Shown here: positions 1 to 13,600 of the stretch, in pieces | Layout of the letters: each line of letters opens with the position of its first letter | Numbering within the stretch: position 1 is the first letter of the stretch | From: Chiridota heheva | Taxonomy: Eukaryota > Echinodermata > Holothuroidea > Apodida > Chiridotidae | Direction of reading: 5' to 3' | Assembly: GCA_020152595.1 (NCBI GenBank) | Contig: JAIGNY010003782.1 | Coordinates: 750,001 to 814,000, forward strand | DNA length: 64,000 nt | Translations under genes and position numbers: made by a program | The notes under the pieces: model-generated | The model's database searches: none | Told to the model about the DNA's origin: nothing | The model's input: only the letters and a program-made list of their open reading frames with translations

Positions 1-127
1 GAAAGAGCAGCTCTATCTGGTTTATAAGGGGGAAAAAATTGAGCATGTTTCTATTGGAAGTGTGAGATTTAAGTTAAAGCTGGGGGGGGTGGGGATGGAG
101 AGAGTGAAGGTTGGAATGATGAGTTGG

Positions 128-1100
128 TCAAGAGTATATTTGGTAGATAAATGGATGGCAAAAGGTGGGTTGGGGTAATGGGTAGTAGGTGAATGGATGG
201 TAGTAGGTGAATGGATGATGGTAGGTGAATGGGGGATGGTAGGTGAATAGGGAGGGAATGGTACGGTGATGGGCCAGGTTGGAGAATAGAGGATGGCAGG
301 TTAATGGAGGATTATAGATGGACGGGGGATGGAAGGTGAAGGGGGGTAAAAGTGAGGGAATGGGAGTGAGAAGAAAGAATGTTGAGTGGACGATGGTAGA
401 ATGATTGGTAGATGTAGGAATTAAGATGAAGGTATGATGGCATAAGGGATGGGATGGCATGGGGGACATGGTGGGATGAAATTTGGGACAGGGTGGCATG
501 GCATGTGGGACAGGGTGGCATGTGGGACAGGGTACCATGGAATATGGGACAGGATGTCATGACATATAGGACAGGGTGGAATGCATGTTGGAATAGCCTG
601 TAGGATAGGGTGGATGGCACTTGGTACATGGAAGGATGTCATTTGGGATAGGGAGGGATGTCATGTTGGACGGTAGCATGGTATATGGGACAGGGTGGCA
701 TGGTATATGGGACAGGGTGGCATGGGACAGGGTGGCATGGTATATGGGACAGGGTGGCATGGTATGTGGGACAGGGTGGCATGGTATATGGGACAGGGTG
801 GCATGGTATATGGGACAGGGTGGCATGGTATATGGGACAGGGTGGCGTGGTATATGGGACAGGGTGGCGTGGTATATGGGACAGGGTGGCATGGTGGTAT
901 ATGGGACAGGGTGGCATGGTGGTTTATGGGACAGGGTGGCATGATGGTATATGGGACAGGGTGGCATGGTGGTATATGGGACAGGGTGGCATGGTAGTAT
1001 ATGGGACAGGGTGGCATGGTAGTATATGGGACAGGGTGGCATGGTGGTATATGGGACAGGGTGGCATGGTGGTATATGGGACAGAGTGGCAAGGCATATG
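128..1100. repeat. G-rich minisatellite, 22-bp unit in its regular part
   Basis: From about 664 to 1098 the unit tatatgggacagggtggcat (+2 bases) recurs about 20 times with few changes. Positions 128-660 are a more decayed version mixed with ggtaggtgaatgg-type repeats. It lies in SKP2 intron sequence before the F-box exon. Long open frames here are repeat artefacts. Confidence 0.93.
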
Positions 1101-1582
1101 GTAGAATGTCATCTTTATTGCAGGTGTGATGGCATACGGGTCATGTTGTAGAATGGTATTTGGATTTCATGTGTAATTCCTATAGGGAGGGAGATAGCAT
1201 GGTATGATATGTGAAACAAGAGGGTGGGATGGCAGGTGTGGCAGAGGCTAGAAAAGCATGTTATTAGCGGCGAGGGGATGCGTATTGTTTGTGATATCTG
1301 GTTATTATAAGCTCTTTTCTGCGCTTTGATACATCACAGGATATATCACATAAAATATCAAAAGGGTGTAAACTTGAAAGCTTAAAATGCCTTTTTTTCT
1401 TCATTATATAAATGCTTGTATTTATTTTTTAATGCAACACAAAAATGTGTTCACGTGGATGCCCAAAGACCTTCCAATAAATATATTAATATTTTCATTT
1501 TGTCAATCCAGCAAGTCACTCAAAATTTTCAGTCGTTTATGAAGTAAGTCCTTTTGAATGATACCTCTTTCTGTACTTTCAG
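1101..1582. other. Intron sequence, no feature seen
   Basis: AT-rich single-copy-looking intron leading to the F-box exon acceptor. I see no coding or structured element in it. Confidence 0.6.
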
Positions 1583-1691
1583 ACCATTTTGCCTCCCTGT
1601 CGGATGAGATCATAATCTGCATATTAAGATGGTTGCCGATGTACCACTTAGCTCGGTCGGCGCAAGTCTGCAAGAGGTGGAAAAGATTATG
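1583..1691 (+). CDS. SKP2: SKP2 exon A: F-box
   Basis: The exon follows a pyrimidine-rich acceptor (ctgtactttcag) and ends at a GTAGGT donor. It begins with the last two bases of a split codon, then encodes HFASLSDEIIICILRWLP and LARSAQVCKRWKRL, a canonical F-box. The final TG is completed by C from the next exon (Cys). This segment is expected to bind SKP1. Confidence 0.94.
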
Positions 1692-4600
1692 GTAGGTGTT
1701 TCATCCGTCTCTTTTCTTTAATATTTATCTACCTTTTATCTCCACATGCGGTTAATAATTGTTTTTCTGATTATAACATATTGCTGAGGCGGAGTGTTTT
1801 TTTGCGTATTTACTGCATGGGGCAAAGAACTTTGACCCGAGTGGAATGACCCCACTTTAGGAGGGTCATTCGCGAGTGCAAAGTCCTTGCACCATGCATT
1901 AAATAAGCATATACACACAATACCAAAACATGAATCTTTTGTAAAATTTCCGTGTTAGATTGTGTAAAATGCATTGACAAACAATAAAGAAGAATACAAA
2001 ATGAGAAAAGTTTACATACATTTTTTCGTTTTAAAAAAATTTTTTTTACCTGTTGTAAAAATGAACTAAGCCAATTACCGAAGACCGTGCATTACACAGA
2101 TTTAATGCACGGGTCATGACAATGCAAATACTCCATAGAAATTTTATTATCGGGAAAATCATGTTGGGGTGTCCGGAGTTGGAATTAATTATAGATACAA
2201 TTTTCCACGGTTCTGAATAAAGGTGTCAAAAATCTTCCCAGGAAAAATTGCGGCAAATAATGTTAATGTAGTGAATACATCTGTTCCCAATTTAATGTAC
2301 TTTTCATCCCACAATTACAGGGGGGACATTTTTAGCTTATATTTACTACATATACTGTTGTTTACTCAAGAAATCTAATCTTTTATATTTATTTATATTT
2401 TTTTAATGATTTTTTTTTTCTTCTACCCACGAACTCCCAATTTTCCAGCGGTTATAACAACTGGAACTGTAGATTTTTTCCAGCTCCGGGGGGTATCACT
2501 GTTTATCCCAATTGATTGTTTGAACCACGTATTCATAAGTTAGAATATTATTTATTAATGGAAAGTGCATGAACAAATAATTCTCAGCATTATCTGCTAA
2601 TTGTTTAGTCTGTTATTGACACTTGTTCATAAATCTTTCTACCCAGAAAGTTTAACCAAATTTGCCAGTTCTTTGGCACAATTTTCCGTCACATTTGGTC
2701 ATGAATTTTCAGCTTAGATAAGACGTTATGGAGAAGGCCCTTGGATATGAGTGGGAAGCATTTTGTACCAGGTTCTCTAGGCATGGTGTTATCACAAGGC
2801 AATTTTTTTTTCAGTTTATCACAATTTTCAGTCATATTTGGTCATGAATTTTCAATAATATTGGGTCACAACTTTCAGTCATATTTGGTCAGAAGTTTTC
2901 AGTTATATTTGGTCATAAATTTTCAATAATATTGGGTCACAACTTTTCAATCATATTTGGTCAGAAGTTTTCACTTATATTTTGGTAGTGAATTTTCAGT
3001 CAAATTTGGTCAACAATTTTCAATCAAATTTGGTCATGAATTTTTAGCCATATTTGGACATAAATTTTCAATCAAAATTTGGTCATAAATTTTCTGCCAT
3101 ATTTGGTCATGAATTTTCAGTCATATTTGGTCATGAATTTTCAGCCATATTTGCTCATGAATTTTCAACTAAATTTGGTCAAAAAATTTCGATCAAATTT
3201 GGTTGTAAATTTTTAGCCATATTTAACATAAGTTTTCAATCAAAATTTGGCCATAAATTTTCAGTCATATTTGGTCATGAGTTTTCAGTCATATTTGGTC
3301 ATAAAGTTTTATTCATTTTTGGTCATGAACTTTCAGCTTAGATAATACGTTATGGAGGAGACCATTGGATATGAGTGGGAAGCATTTTGTACCAGGTTCC
3401 CTAGGCATGGTGTTATCACGGGGAACAACAGCAGCTAAGCTTGCCACAACTAACATCCAGGGACCTGTTTTTATACAGTAAGTAATTTCAGTGCTAACGC
3501 TTAAAGTTATACAGACAAGTACAAGTCAATTGCTGACTTCTTCCAGAAAAATCCTCCGGATAAAATTACCTCCTTTCTTTATCATGCTTCCCTCTACAAC
3601 CATATTTAGTCCTCTTCCACCCCCTCTCTCTACTTTGTTTTTGTTTCACCCATGCACCTCCCTCGATCACAGCTTTCTGACTTTTTGTTCTTGAATTTCT
3701 CTCATTATTCCCCTGTTTCTTTTCTTTCCTACCTCTAGAATGATCTGACCTCTCAGGCACAATTTGACCTTTGTTGTCATGGTGCCGTTAAGCTCTCATC
3801 AAACAAACAAACGGACAAGTAGAGATTTCATATTCACCAGCAAGAACTTTCAATTCTGAACAGTATAGTCTTTGAATTATGTCAAAAGTGACTGCAGTTT
3901 CCGAGTTTTGAAATGTAAAAGTTGAATGTAAAAGTTGAATGTAAAAGTTGAATGTAAAAGTTGAATGTAAAAGTTGAATGTAAAAGTTAAATGTAAAAGT
4001 TGAATGTAAAAGTTGAATGTAAAAGTTAAATGTAAAAGTTGAATGTAAAAGTTGAATGTAAAAGTTAAATGTAAAAGTTGAATGTAAAAGTTGAATGTAA
4101 AAGTTGTGATGTATGAAAGATAGGACAGCTCAAAATCTTGAATCTAATTCTTTACATTTCTTCCCTTAATTCCAGCCACTGAAAATCACATTGAGGCATT
4201 TGAGACTTCAGCTGTTTAGCTGATTTCAGCAATTTTCCAAGCTAATTTCACCTATTTTCTGCATAATTGACAATACTTAGCTATTTTGATGAGAAAATTG
4301 ATCAATTTCAGCATGTGAGACTTCAGCTATTTAGCTGAATTCAGCTATTTTCCAAGCTAATTTCACCTATTTTCTGCATAATTGACAATACTAATTGAAA
4401 AAATTGATCAATTTCAGCTACTTTTATAAATCACCACTCACATGTCTGAACATTGATTGGGGGAGGGGTTGATGAATATTCAAAACCTGTTTGCCATATT
4501 CATCCTCTCCCATTCAAATAATGGTGATGAAGGATTGAAAAACAATAATTTAACATAAGTAAATTCATTGGTTTTTCCCGTGTCGATGTCACAAAATTTC

Positions 4601-7600
4601 AGTAAAATATGCATAATTTATTAAAATACGGCCTTAAATTCTAAATATTGTAAATTGATGAAGTTTTAACTGATTTTAATGAAATGTTTCATTGCTTATG
4701 TTCGTCAATGTATTATCAATTTTATCGTAAAGCGCTTGGATCCACAGGAGAGGCGCTATATAAATAACTTCAATAATAATAATAATAATATTATCTACAG
4801 TCTTGCAAAAAAATTGCTGCGACATCTGCTTCCATCTTCAGCATTGGAAAATGACTTTCAAAAAATTCTTTAAAGGATTAGTTCAGGGGTCCAGCAAGTT
4901 AATCTTATACAAAAGAAGACTTCGAAAGAAACAAATTGGTGAAGAGAGCATTCAAAAATCTTATTTCGTTAAGGAGATATTAAAGGATTAGTTTAGGGGT
5001 CAAGCCAGTTAATCTTATATGAAAGAGGACTTCGAAAGAAACATTGGTGAAGAGAGCATTCAAAAATCTTATTCCATAAAGGAGATATTAAAGGATTAGT
5101 TTAGGGGTCAAGCAAGTTAATCTTATACGAAAGAAGACTTCGAAAGAAACAAATTGGTAAAGAGAGCTTTCAAAAATCTTATTTCGTTAAGGAGATATTA
5201 AAGGATTAGTTTAGGGGTCAAGCCAGTTAATCTTATACGAAAGAGGACTTCGAAAGAAACATTGGTGAAGAGAGCATTTAAAAATCTTATTTTATAAAGG
5301 AAATATTAAAGGATTAGTTCAGGGGTCAAGCAAGTTAATCTTATACGAAAGAAGACTTCAAAAGAAACAAATTGGTGAAGAGAGCATTCAAAAATTTATT
5401 CCGTTGAGGAGATATTTAAGTTCAAAACAAAATATGTTGAGTAAAGAGTACCAAAACTTTTGTCAAAGATTTTAAATTCAGCATCAACAAATATAATAAT
5501 TTTGTACCTCAAGGCTATTTCTGTTTTATATATATGTTTAAAAGCAGACACGAAGCCTGACATAATTCTTATTTCATATGATAGAATTAACAATAAGTTT
5601 TCTTCTGACTAATTTTCATACCTCCCGAAGCAATTTAACACATTGTTTGTAATTATGAAAAACTTTATTTCTATTACTATGAGAGCCATAATTGTTATTT
5701 TAAGACATGCAAAAATGTTTTCATCAACCCAGTAATGTTGGAATGTAATATATTTCTTTATAATCTAATATGAAAAAATGTTTTCCTATTGTAAGAGTTA
5801 AGGACATTTTTTGTGTACACATAGAATTTTCACAACATGCTCTTAAAACTTTGTGTCACATCATTTTGTAATAAAAACTTCCAACAAAATTGATAAAGAA
5901 ATAAAAATAGATTAAAATCTGTATGCCCCTGTTGGGAAAATAGTGTCACTTATGCACAAGATTTCAATACAGAATTGAACAAAATGGCAGCTTTCATGTG
6001 TGCGACTTCAAACATGAATAACTTGAGATAGGAATAAGATTTAACTTGCTGTTTTTGGTTGTTGGTTTATAGTTTGACCCTCTATCATATGAGATAGGGA
6101 TTGTGTCAGACTTTATGTCTCCTTTAATACTTCATGCAATCAAAATGTTTTCACCTTCGTATTTTCCAGAACCGCACCCTCATCAACATCTTGTCCTCTT
6201 GCCCTTCAATACCTGGACTTGTCAATGTCCACCATCAAACCAGAAAGTATCTCCGAGATCCTTCAGAGGTGCTCGAACCTGCAAAAGCTGAACCTTGAAA
6301 GCTGTCCAGTCAACGATGATGTCCTCACATGTGTTACCAAGCAGAGAGATCTGCAGGTCCTGAATCTGAGCACCTGCACTGGCGTGCAAGGCGACCAGTT
6401 GGTGTGTCTGGTTAAGACGTGTCAAAGGTCAGTGGTAGAATTGTGTTCAGTCATTACTGTCATACGTCAAACATTATTATGAAAGATGAACTCGCAAATC
6501 TTGTCCTGATATTGAATTAAAAGTTTACACAAATTTGTCTAGAGAATATGCAAAGCCGAGAGTGATAATTTTTAAGTGATTATCACATTTGTCTTGCGAT
6601 TGCCTCAACTTATGCTTAATAATTGGAAGATAATGTTGTATTAACCATAAAAATAGCACAAACTATTCATCAAAATAGCACAAACAATTCACCAAAATAG
6701 CACAAACAATTCACCAAAATAGCACAAACAATTCATCAAAATAGCACAAACAATTCATCAAAATAGCAAAAACAATTCACCAAAATAGCAAAAACAATTC
6801 ACCAAAATAGCACAAACAATTCATCAAAATAGCACAAACAATTCACCAAAATAGCACAAACAATTCACCAAAATAGCAAAAACAATTCATCAAAATAGCA
6901 AACAATTCATCAAAATAGCAAAAACAATTTATCAAAACAGCTTTTTGAAGTTTAAGACCTTATTATAATTTGTTTTGCGAATTTTACTGAAATTCTGTGA
7001 CATTAACAAAGAGAAAACCTACCAGTTTCTTTCTGGTACTGTAACTTATTGTTTTTCAATCTGTCACCAACTTTATGTGAATGGGAGCAGTTGAGTATTC
7101 TCGTGGTCGAAGTCGGCATAACTGTGTACGAGCTCAGTACAGTTTTGCTAAGTAGGAGGGGAAAATTTATCGTTACAGTCAATAGGATTTTTTTTTATGA
7201 ATACTTTGTGTTGCCTCAGGCAGTCAGCGAAAATTAATGGTACTCATATATGTCACAAACTATTATCTAATACACATCATAATTGAAGAATCAATTCTGT
7301 CCAGTATTTGTTGCATAATGACAAAAAATATGTTTTTCTCCCATTGACTGCAATGATAACTGACTGTTTGTTTTCCCCTTTAACTGAAGTTTGAGATCGT
7401 TAAAAAAGGATTGTTAAGTCGCCGTGCACCACAACATTCCTGGATGTCCGACCTGGAGAATGTTCGAGAGGGATTGAATCTTCATTATACTACTCTCTTA
7501 AACAAAAATTGAACCGGAGAAAATAGTCCAAAGATTTTCAATGACTGAAATTTAAAGAATTACATTATTGACTTTACAATCTTTTCTCTTTCGATGTGAT

Positions 7601-10600
7601 CAGTCAAAAATTGTTGTGTGGGAGCTTATTAGAGCAGGGGTACTTAAAGGAATATTCCCATGTTTTTAAAGGAATATTCTCATGTTTTTAAAGGAATATT
7701 CTTGTTTTTAAAGGAATATTTCCATGTTTTTAAAGGAATATTCCCAAGTTTTCAAAGGAATATTCTCATGTTTTTAAAGGAATATTCCCATGTTTTTGAA
7801 GGAATATTTCCATCTTTTTAAAGGAATATTCCCATGTTTTTAAAGGAATATTCCCATGTTTTTAAAGGAATATTCCCATGTTTAAAAAGGAATATTCCCA
7901 TGTTTTTTGTTAAAATGTTATTCCTACCAGGAGATATTCAAATTTTAAGGCTCACAAAAATGCCAATAAGCGAATAGGAAAAGGCTCACTCAGTATGACA
8001 TCACAGCAACACATTCTCCCACAAAGTTGATGTATTTCATTAAAATCTATCATTCTTTTTTATTTTTAAAACATGCTAGAAAAATAGATTGATGAAAGTT
8101 AGATATTTATATTTAATATTGCCAAATATACTCTACTTCAATAACTTTGGGAAAATGTTTCTAATCATACAGAAACAACCAATTAACATTCAAAGAAATA
8201 CATAAACATTTGCAATGGACTTGCCTCTATGACATCATCAAACATAAATTCATCATACTGTACAAAAACTTTAAAATGCCATTAGGAAATCTTTAAAAAT
8301 CCATATCTCACGAATGGAATATGATATCAACCTGATTTTTGTTACCAAATTTGCTCTAAAAGTATCCTCTTTCAAATATTTTTTTTTTACAATAAAAAAA
8401 ATGGGAATATTCCTTTAATAGATTGAATGCGGTAGTGCTATTCCTTTCCTAACTTCCACTCACTGATTGGTGGTCTGGTAAATGTTCACAAATCTTTCCT
8501 CAGAATTGTATGCCACTTGTAAGAATTATGAGACAAATACAAAAACATAGGATTTAGAAAAGAACATTCCAAGGTCCCCCTGTAAAACATTACAAAATTT
8601 GCATAACAATACACAAATCGATGCCCGAGATATCCAAATGCTGTAAAGTGGTCAATTTTTTACCAATTTTTGATGACATTTTGTGCTACTTTCATGGTCT
8701 TTAGTAGATTTTAAAGCTGCTGTTGACTGTACATTTTCATATACCTTCAACATTGACCTTTGACCTTCACTACAGACTGCAGTCATTGAATGTGGCCTGG
8801 ATTAACATTCCAGAACAATTTGTGCCAAGTTTTTTGAGAGCGTTGCCGCCCACCCTGCAGGAACTGAACCTAAGTGGATGCAGACGGAGCCTGAATGATG
8901 CAGGTAGGTCATTGTTATTACTTTTATTTCGTCTCCATTTTTACCTTAAGGTTTATCGCAGCATATGGTATATACGACGATAAGGTATTGTATTCTCTTT
9001 TGTGTGTGTGGGTGGGTAGGTGTAGGTGGGTGGGTGGGTGGGTGTGTGGGTGAGTGGGTGGGTAAGTGTACACAGTTTTGTGTCATGTTTACAGAGAAAA
9101 CTGTACAAGCTATTAAGTTGAAACTTGGTGGGATGGTGCTTGGTGATGGAAGCTTGTGTCCAGCACAAGGTGGGTCATATGCCTTAAAGGTCTGAGGTCA
9201 AATAATCGATTAAAAATGGAAAATTTTGTGTCGCTCTTCCTGGGAAAACCACAAGTCATATTAGGTTGGTACTTGGTGTGTTGGTGGAAGGTGATACGGG
9301 GTAGCATCCCGTACAAAATAAGACATGCCACTTAAAGGTCAAAGGTCAAATAATTGATTAAAAATGAAAAATTTTGGTTTGTCGCATGTCATGGGATTAT
9401 CGTAAGGGCAAATGAAAGACAATGTAAAGTTGTGTCTCACGAAAAGTGTGATATGTCGCTCAGAGGTCAAATAATAATGGTAAATTTTGTGTTGCATTTT
9501 ATTGGACAAACATAATTGCTATTATATTGATCTTTGGTGGGTTGGTGGAGGTTACTTGGTGAGTTGGTTGGGGGTCATGCACGGCGATGTCCAACACATA
9601 CTGGGGTATGTCACTTGAAGGTCAAAGGTCAGAGGTCAAATAATTAATTAATCATAGTAAATTTTGTGTTGCGCTTCCAGGGAAACCCACATGTTATATT
9701 GGGTTGGTACTTGGTGAGTTGGTGTAAGGCGCCATAGGGTAGTGTGCTGCATAAAATGGGACATATGTCACTCAACGGTCATATAATTGATTTTAAAATG
9801 GCAAATTTTGGTTGATCGCATGTTAGGGAAAGACCATCAGTGTAATTAGGTTGCTATTTGGTGAGTTCATGAAGGTTGATGTAAAATTGTGTCTCACAAA
9901 AGATATGTTATGTCACTTAAAAGATGATTTTCAAATTATATGCGTCAGAGACGACAAGGTCAGCAACTCCGTGGATTGCCATCTTGTTGTTTTGTGGGTT
10001 TCTAAAAAGTGTTTTTTTCTTTTCATATCAGTTGTTTTTTCATCCAATGCGACAAGAGCTTCCAAGTCTATCTTTTCCTTTGGGTATAAGACGTTTTGTA
10101 AATCATAAGGGACTGAATCTGAATAACAAAATCTTAAGGATTACTTAAATGTTCTGTCAGTTTGATCAATTATAACTCATAAGCTTTTTACAACAACAAC
10201 AAAATGCAAAGACTGTTGTACAAAGAATTTAATCCTCTTCTAAGATGCAAAGAAAGAAAATATATTTTCTGGGTGTTATTTGGTCCTTTAACAGGTGCAG
10301 GCTAAATTGCTTGAAATACAGGAAAACCATGAAAATAGTGAAAATTGTCATCAAAATCTTCTACAAATTGAGCATTTTTGCAGTTATTTGAATTAACATA
10401 ATTAATATCAAAATTATTGTTTAACCCTTAAATGTCCAGGTGTTCAAAACGTGACTGCAATTTTTTTGGAAATTGCTTTTTTAAATACAATTTTCACAAC
10501 TTTCCTTTCGTTTTCTATCACTACAAGTTTGGTTTATATGAATGCTAATTGACTAAACTTTAAAAAAAAAAAAAATCAGAAAACATCCACATAAACATGC

Positions 10601-13600
10601 AAGTTTAAAGGTCGGAATTGCTTAATATTTTTAAGCTTGTATTATTTCTTGTGAATAATGAAAAAGGAGGATTTTGTAACATATTTAGATTGTTTGTCAA
10701 GTGTCCTTTCCATTGATAGTCTAATTTTTTTTCTTTCTCAAAGCAAAACATGCAAAAACAATGAAAATAAACAAAAAATAATCACCCTGTGTCACAAAAA
10801 ACAAAGCCGTGTATCCGGTTCGGTTTGGAACATGGGTCCCCTCACGTAAAGTCCCGCATGCACACCACTACACCACGCTGCCTATGAGTAGATTGTGGGT
10901 TTGTTTTCAAACTTATATTTTGGTGTGGATAAAGAGGGGGTAGTTGCTCTTTGTGTTTTCGATTTAAAATTTTGGGAATTCTGATTCTAACCATATATTT
11001 TGTGTAGGGCAGTTGTATTGCGATCAGGATCTTGCGATATTTGTCAAATATTGGTCTGAAAGAGGCTAAAATTTATGAAATTTTGCCAGATAAGGATATT
11101 GATGATAGGGGCAGTCAAAATTCAACTGGAATAGGATGCATTTGACATGTTTCTCACAGATTTTCAGGGAAAAGCAAGTTCTGAAAGTATGGCAAGTAAG
11201 TTTTTGAGGGGGAAAAAAATGAAATTTGAATTTTTTTGTATTCTTAACTCATTTTCAAGCGAGTTTTCTCAAAACTTCTCAACATAACCCTCATCGAAAA
11301 TAGTTAATTTATTAAAAGTAATATTCGAGCTCTTTCAATTGATACCAGGATCACTGCTGTGGGCCTATTTGAGGAAGCAAATTATTTTGTTGAAAAGTGC
11401 ATGTCCAAACGGTCTTAAGGATTTAAGGGTCAAACAACCTGCACCTCAACCCGAACCTCGTGCTCAATGGCAATCGCATCCCTAAAGTTGAACACACTAA
11501 GTTCCTGGGTTTAACTCTAGATCCCAAGCTCTCCTACAAGCAACACATCACCAACCTAAAACAGAAATGCAACAGCTCCCTCAACATTCTTTACCTCCTC
11601 TCCAACACCACTTGGGGTGCGAACTACCATGCTCTCCTCAAAATCTTCAGGCTCACCATTCGTGTCAAGCTTGACTACGGAAATATTGTCTACTGTGTCG
11701 CTCACAACTCATACCTCAACCACATCAAGACCATCCAAAATGAAGCCCTCGGGCTTTGTCTGGGTGCCTACAGGACCTCCATCACCAGCCTTCATGTTGA
11801 AGTCAATGAACCTCCCTTTCTGCTAAGATGTAGGAAGCTTAGCCTCTCTTATGCTTTTAGAGTCCTCACCAACACCCAAAACCCTGTTTTTAATCTCATT
11901 AGGTACCCCAATTTCTCCACTCTCTTTAATAGGACTAAAACTCTATCCCCTCCCTTTAGCTTACGCATTAAGTCAGACCTCCATCTCGACATCAAGCACG
12001 CCACTCTTGGCACTTTCTCCTGGCCCACTTTTCCTCCTTGGGCCACCCCTCCACCCTCCTTTCTATCTATCTGGGCCTCTCTACTCATCACAAAACCCAA
12101 ACCCACCCTAACCTCTTCATCAATCTCCACAACCAAATCAATGACCAACTCTCAAACTACACCTCTATCAATACTGATGGCTCAAGGAAAGTGACAAGAC
12201 AGCTGCTGCTGCCATCATCCAAAACATCACCCTCAGTAGCAGGCTTCCCGACTACTCGTCCATCTTTTCAGCCGAGGCCAAGGCCATCCTCCTCTCCTTC
12301 AACTTTATTGAGTACTCTCTGCTCAGCAACTTTGCCATCTTCTCAGATTCCAAGGCTGTCCTTACTTCTTTACTCAATCTTAAATGGGATAACTTCACAT
12401 CCCACCTCCTCCTCCGGAAACTCCTTTTTCCCACGCTCTGCAGGAAAAGTATTCTTTTTTTCTGGATACCCAGCCATGTTGGCATCCCTGGCAATGACAG
12501 GGCTGATGCAGCCGCTAAGCTTACCCTCAACCTCCTCCCTACCCCATTTCCCAAAACCCTTTCTGACATTAATCCGCTTATCGTTCCCCTTGTTCGTGAC
12601 CTCTGGCAAACCTCATGGGACTCCGAAATTGATCACAAACTCCACGTCATCTAGCCTACTATTCCGATCAAACCCACTATCAACAACCTCTTCGTGTCAA
12701 CAACGTTCATATTACCTGTCTTAGAATAGGTCACACCCACCTCACTCACTCCCACCTCCTTATTGACTCCCCCCAATCCCTCTGCAACAATTGCCATTGC
12801 ACCCTCACAGTCCATCATGTTCTCTTTGCTTGCCCCCTGTACTACCTTCCCAGAACTTCCCTCACTCCCCACAACTCAAATTGCCAAGTTCTTCCAGAAA
12901 AACTCTCCGGATGAAATTATCTCCTTTATTATGCTTTCCCCTACAAGTATATTTAATCCTCCTCTCCCACCCACTCTCTCTACTTTTTTTTTTCTTCACT
13001 CATGCACCTCCTCTCTCGATCCCAGCTTTCTGACTTTAAATTCTTATATTTCTCTCATTCTCCCCTTGTTTTCTTTCCTTCCTACCTCTAGAATAATCAA
13101 ACCTCTCAGGCACAATTTGACCTCGTTGTTGTGGTGCCGTTAAGCCCTCAAACAAATAAACAAACAAATATCCAAATTAATTTCAGTGTGATAATTCATA
13201 ACAGCTCTTATCGATACCAAAACAAAGAGAATTGTAATGGTATTGCATGATGGATGGAAAGGGTGCCAAGTTAGACAATAGGAAAGGAAAAGAGCAGTTT
13301 ACTTTGTTATCTTCCGAATTGATTTTTCGTTTTTAAAGTTTGAACATTTGTTTACAAAAAAATGACGCAACCAGTAATTTTGAAGAATGGTTGTAAATCC
13401 TATCCAGTGGAGAAAAAAACAATACCACCCCCTTCTCTAGGGAAAGAAGAAGAAAACAAAAAGCCCTGATTGATTTGATGTCTTTCTTTGCTGCAGACGT
13501 TTATGAGCTGATGATTTCTTGTCCGCATCTCAAGGTGCTCGACCTGAGTGATGCGTCTGATCTCACAGATGACATTTTCTTCACGTTGAGCGAATACTGC

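Noticed and set aside
557..1112. Overlapping frames on both strands (MGQGG and PCPIYHATLSH patterns)
   Set aside because: Open on both strands because of the 22-bp minisatellite; no coding signature.
2713..2800. A functional, mutually exclusive exon copy in SKP2
   Set aside because: It stops after 88 of 141 bases, with no donor site and a T-run instead; treated as a pseudo-exon.
12252..12609. Minus-strand frames opposite the RNase H region
   Set aside because: Shadows of the LINE coding strand, which carries the recognisable RT and RNase H motifs.
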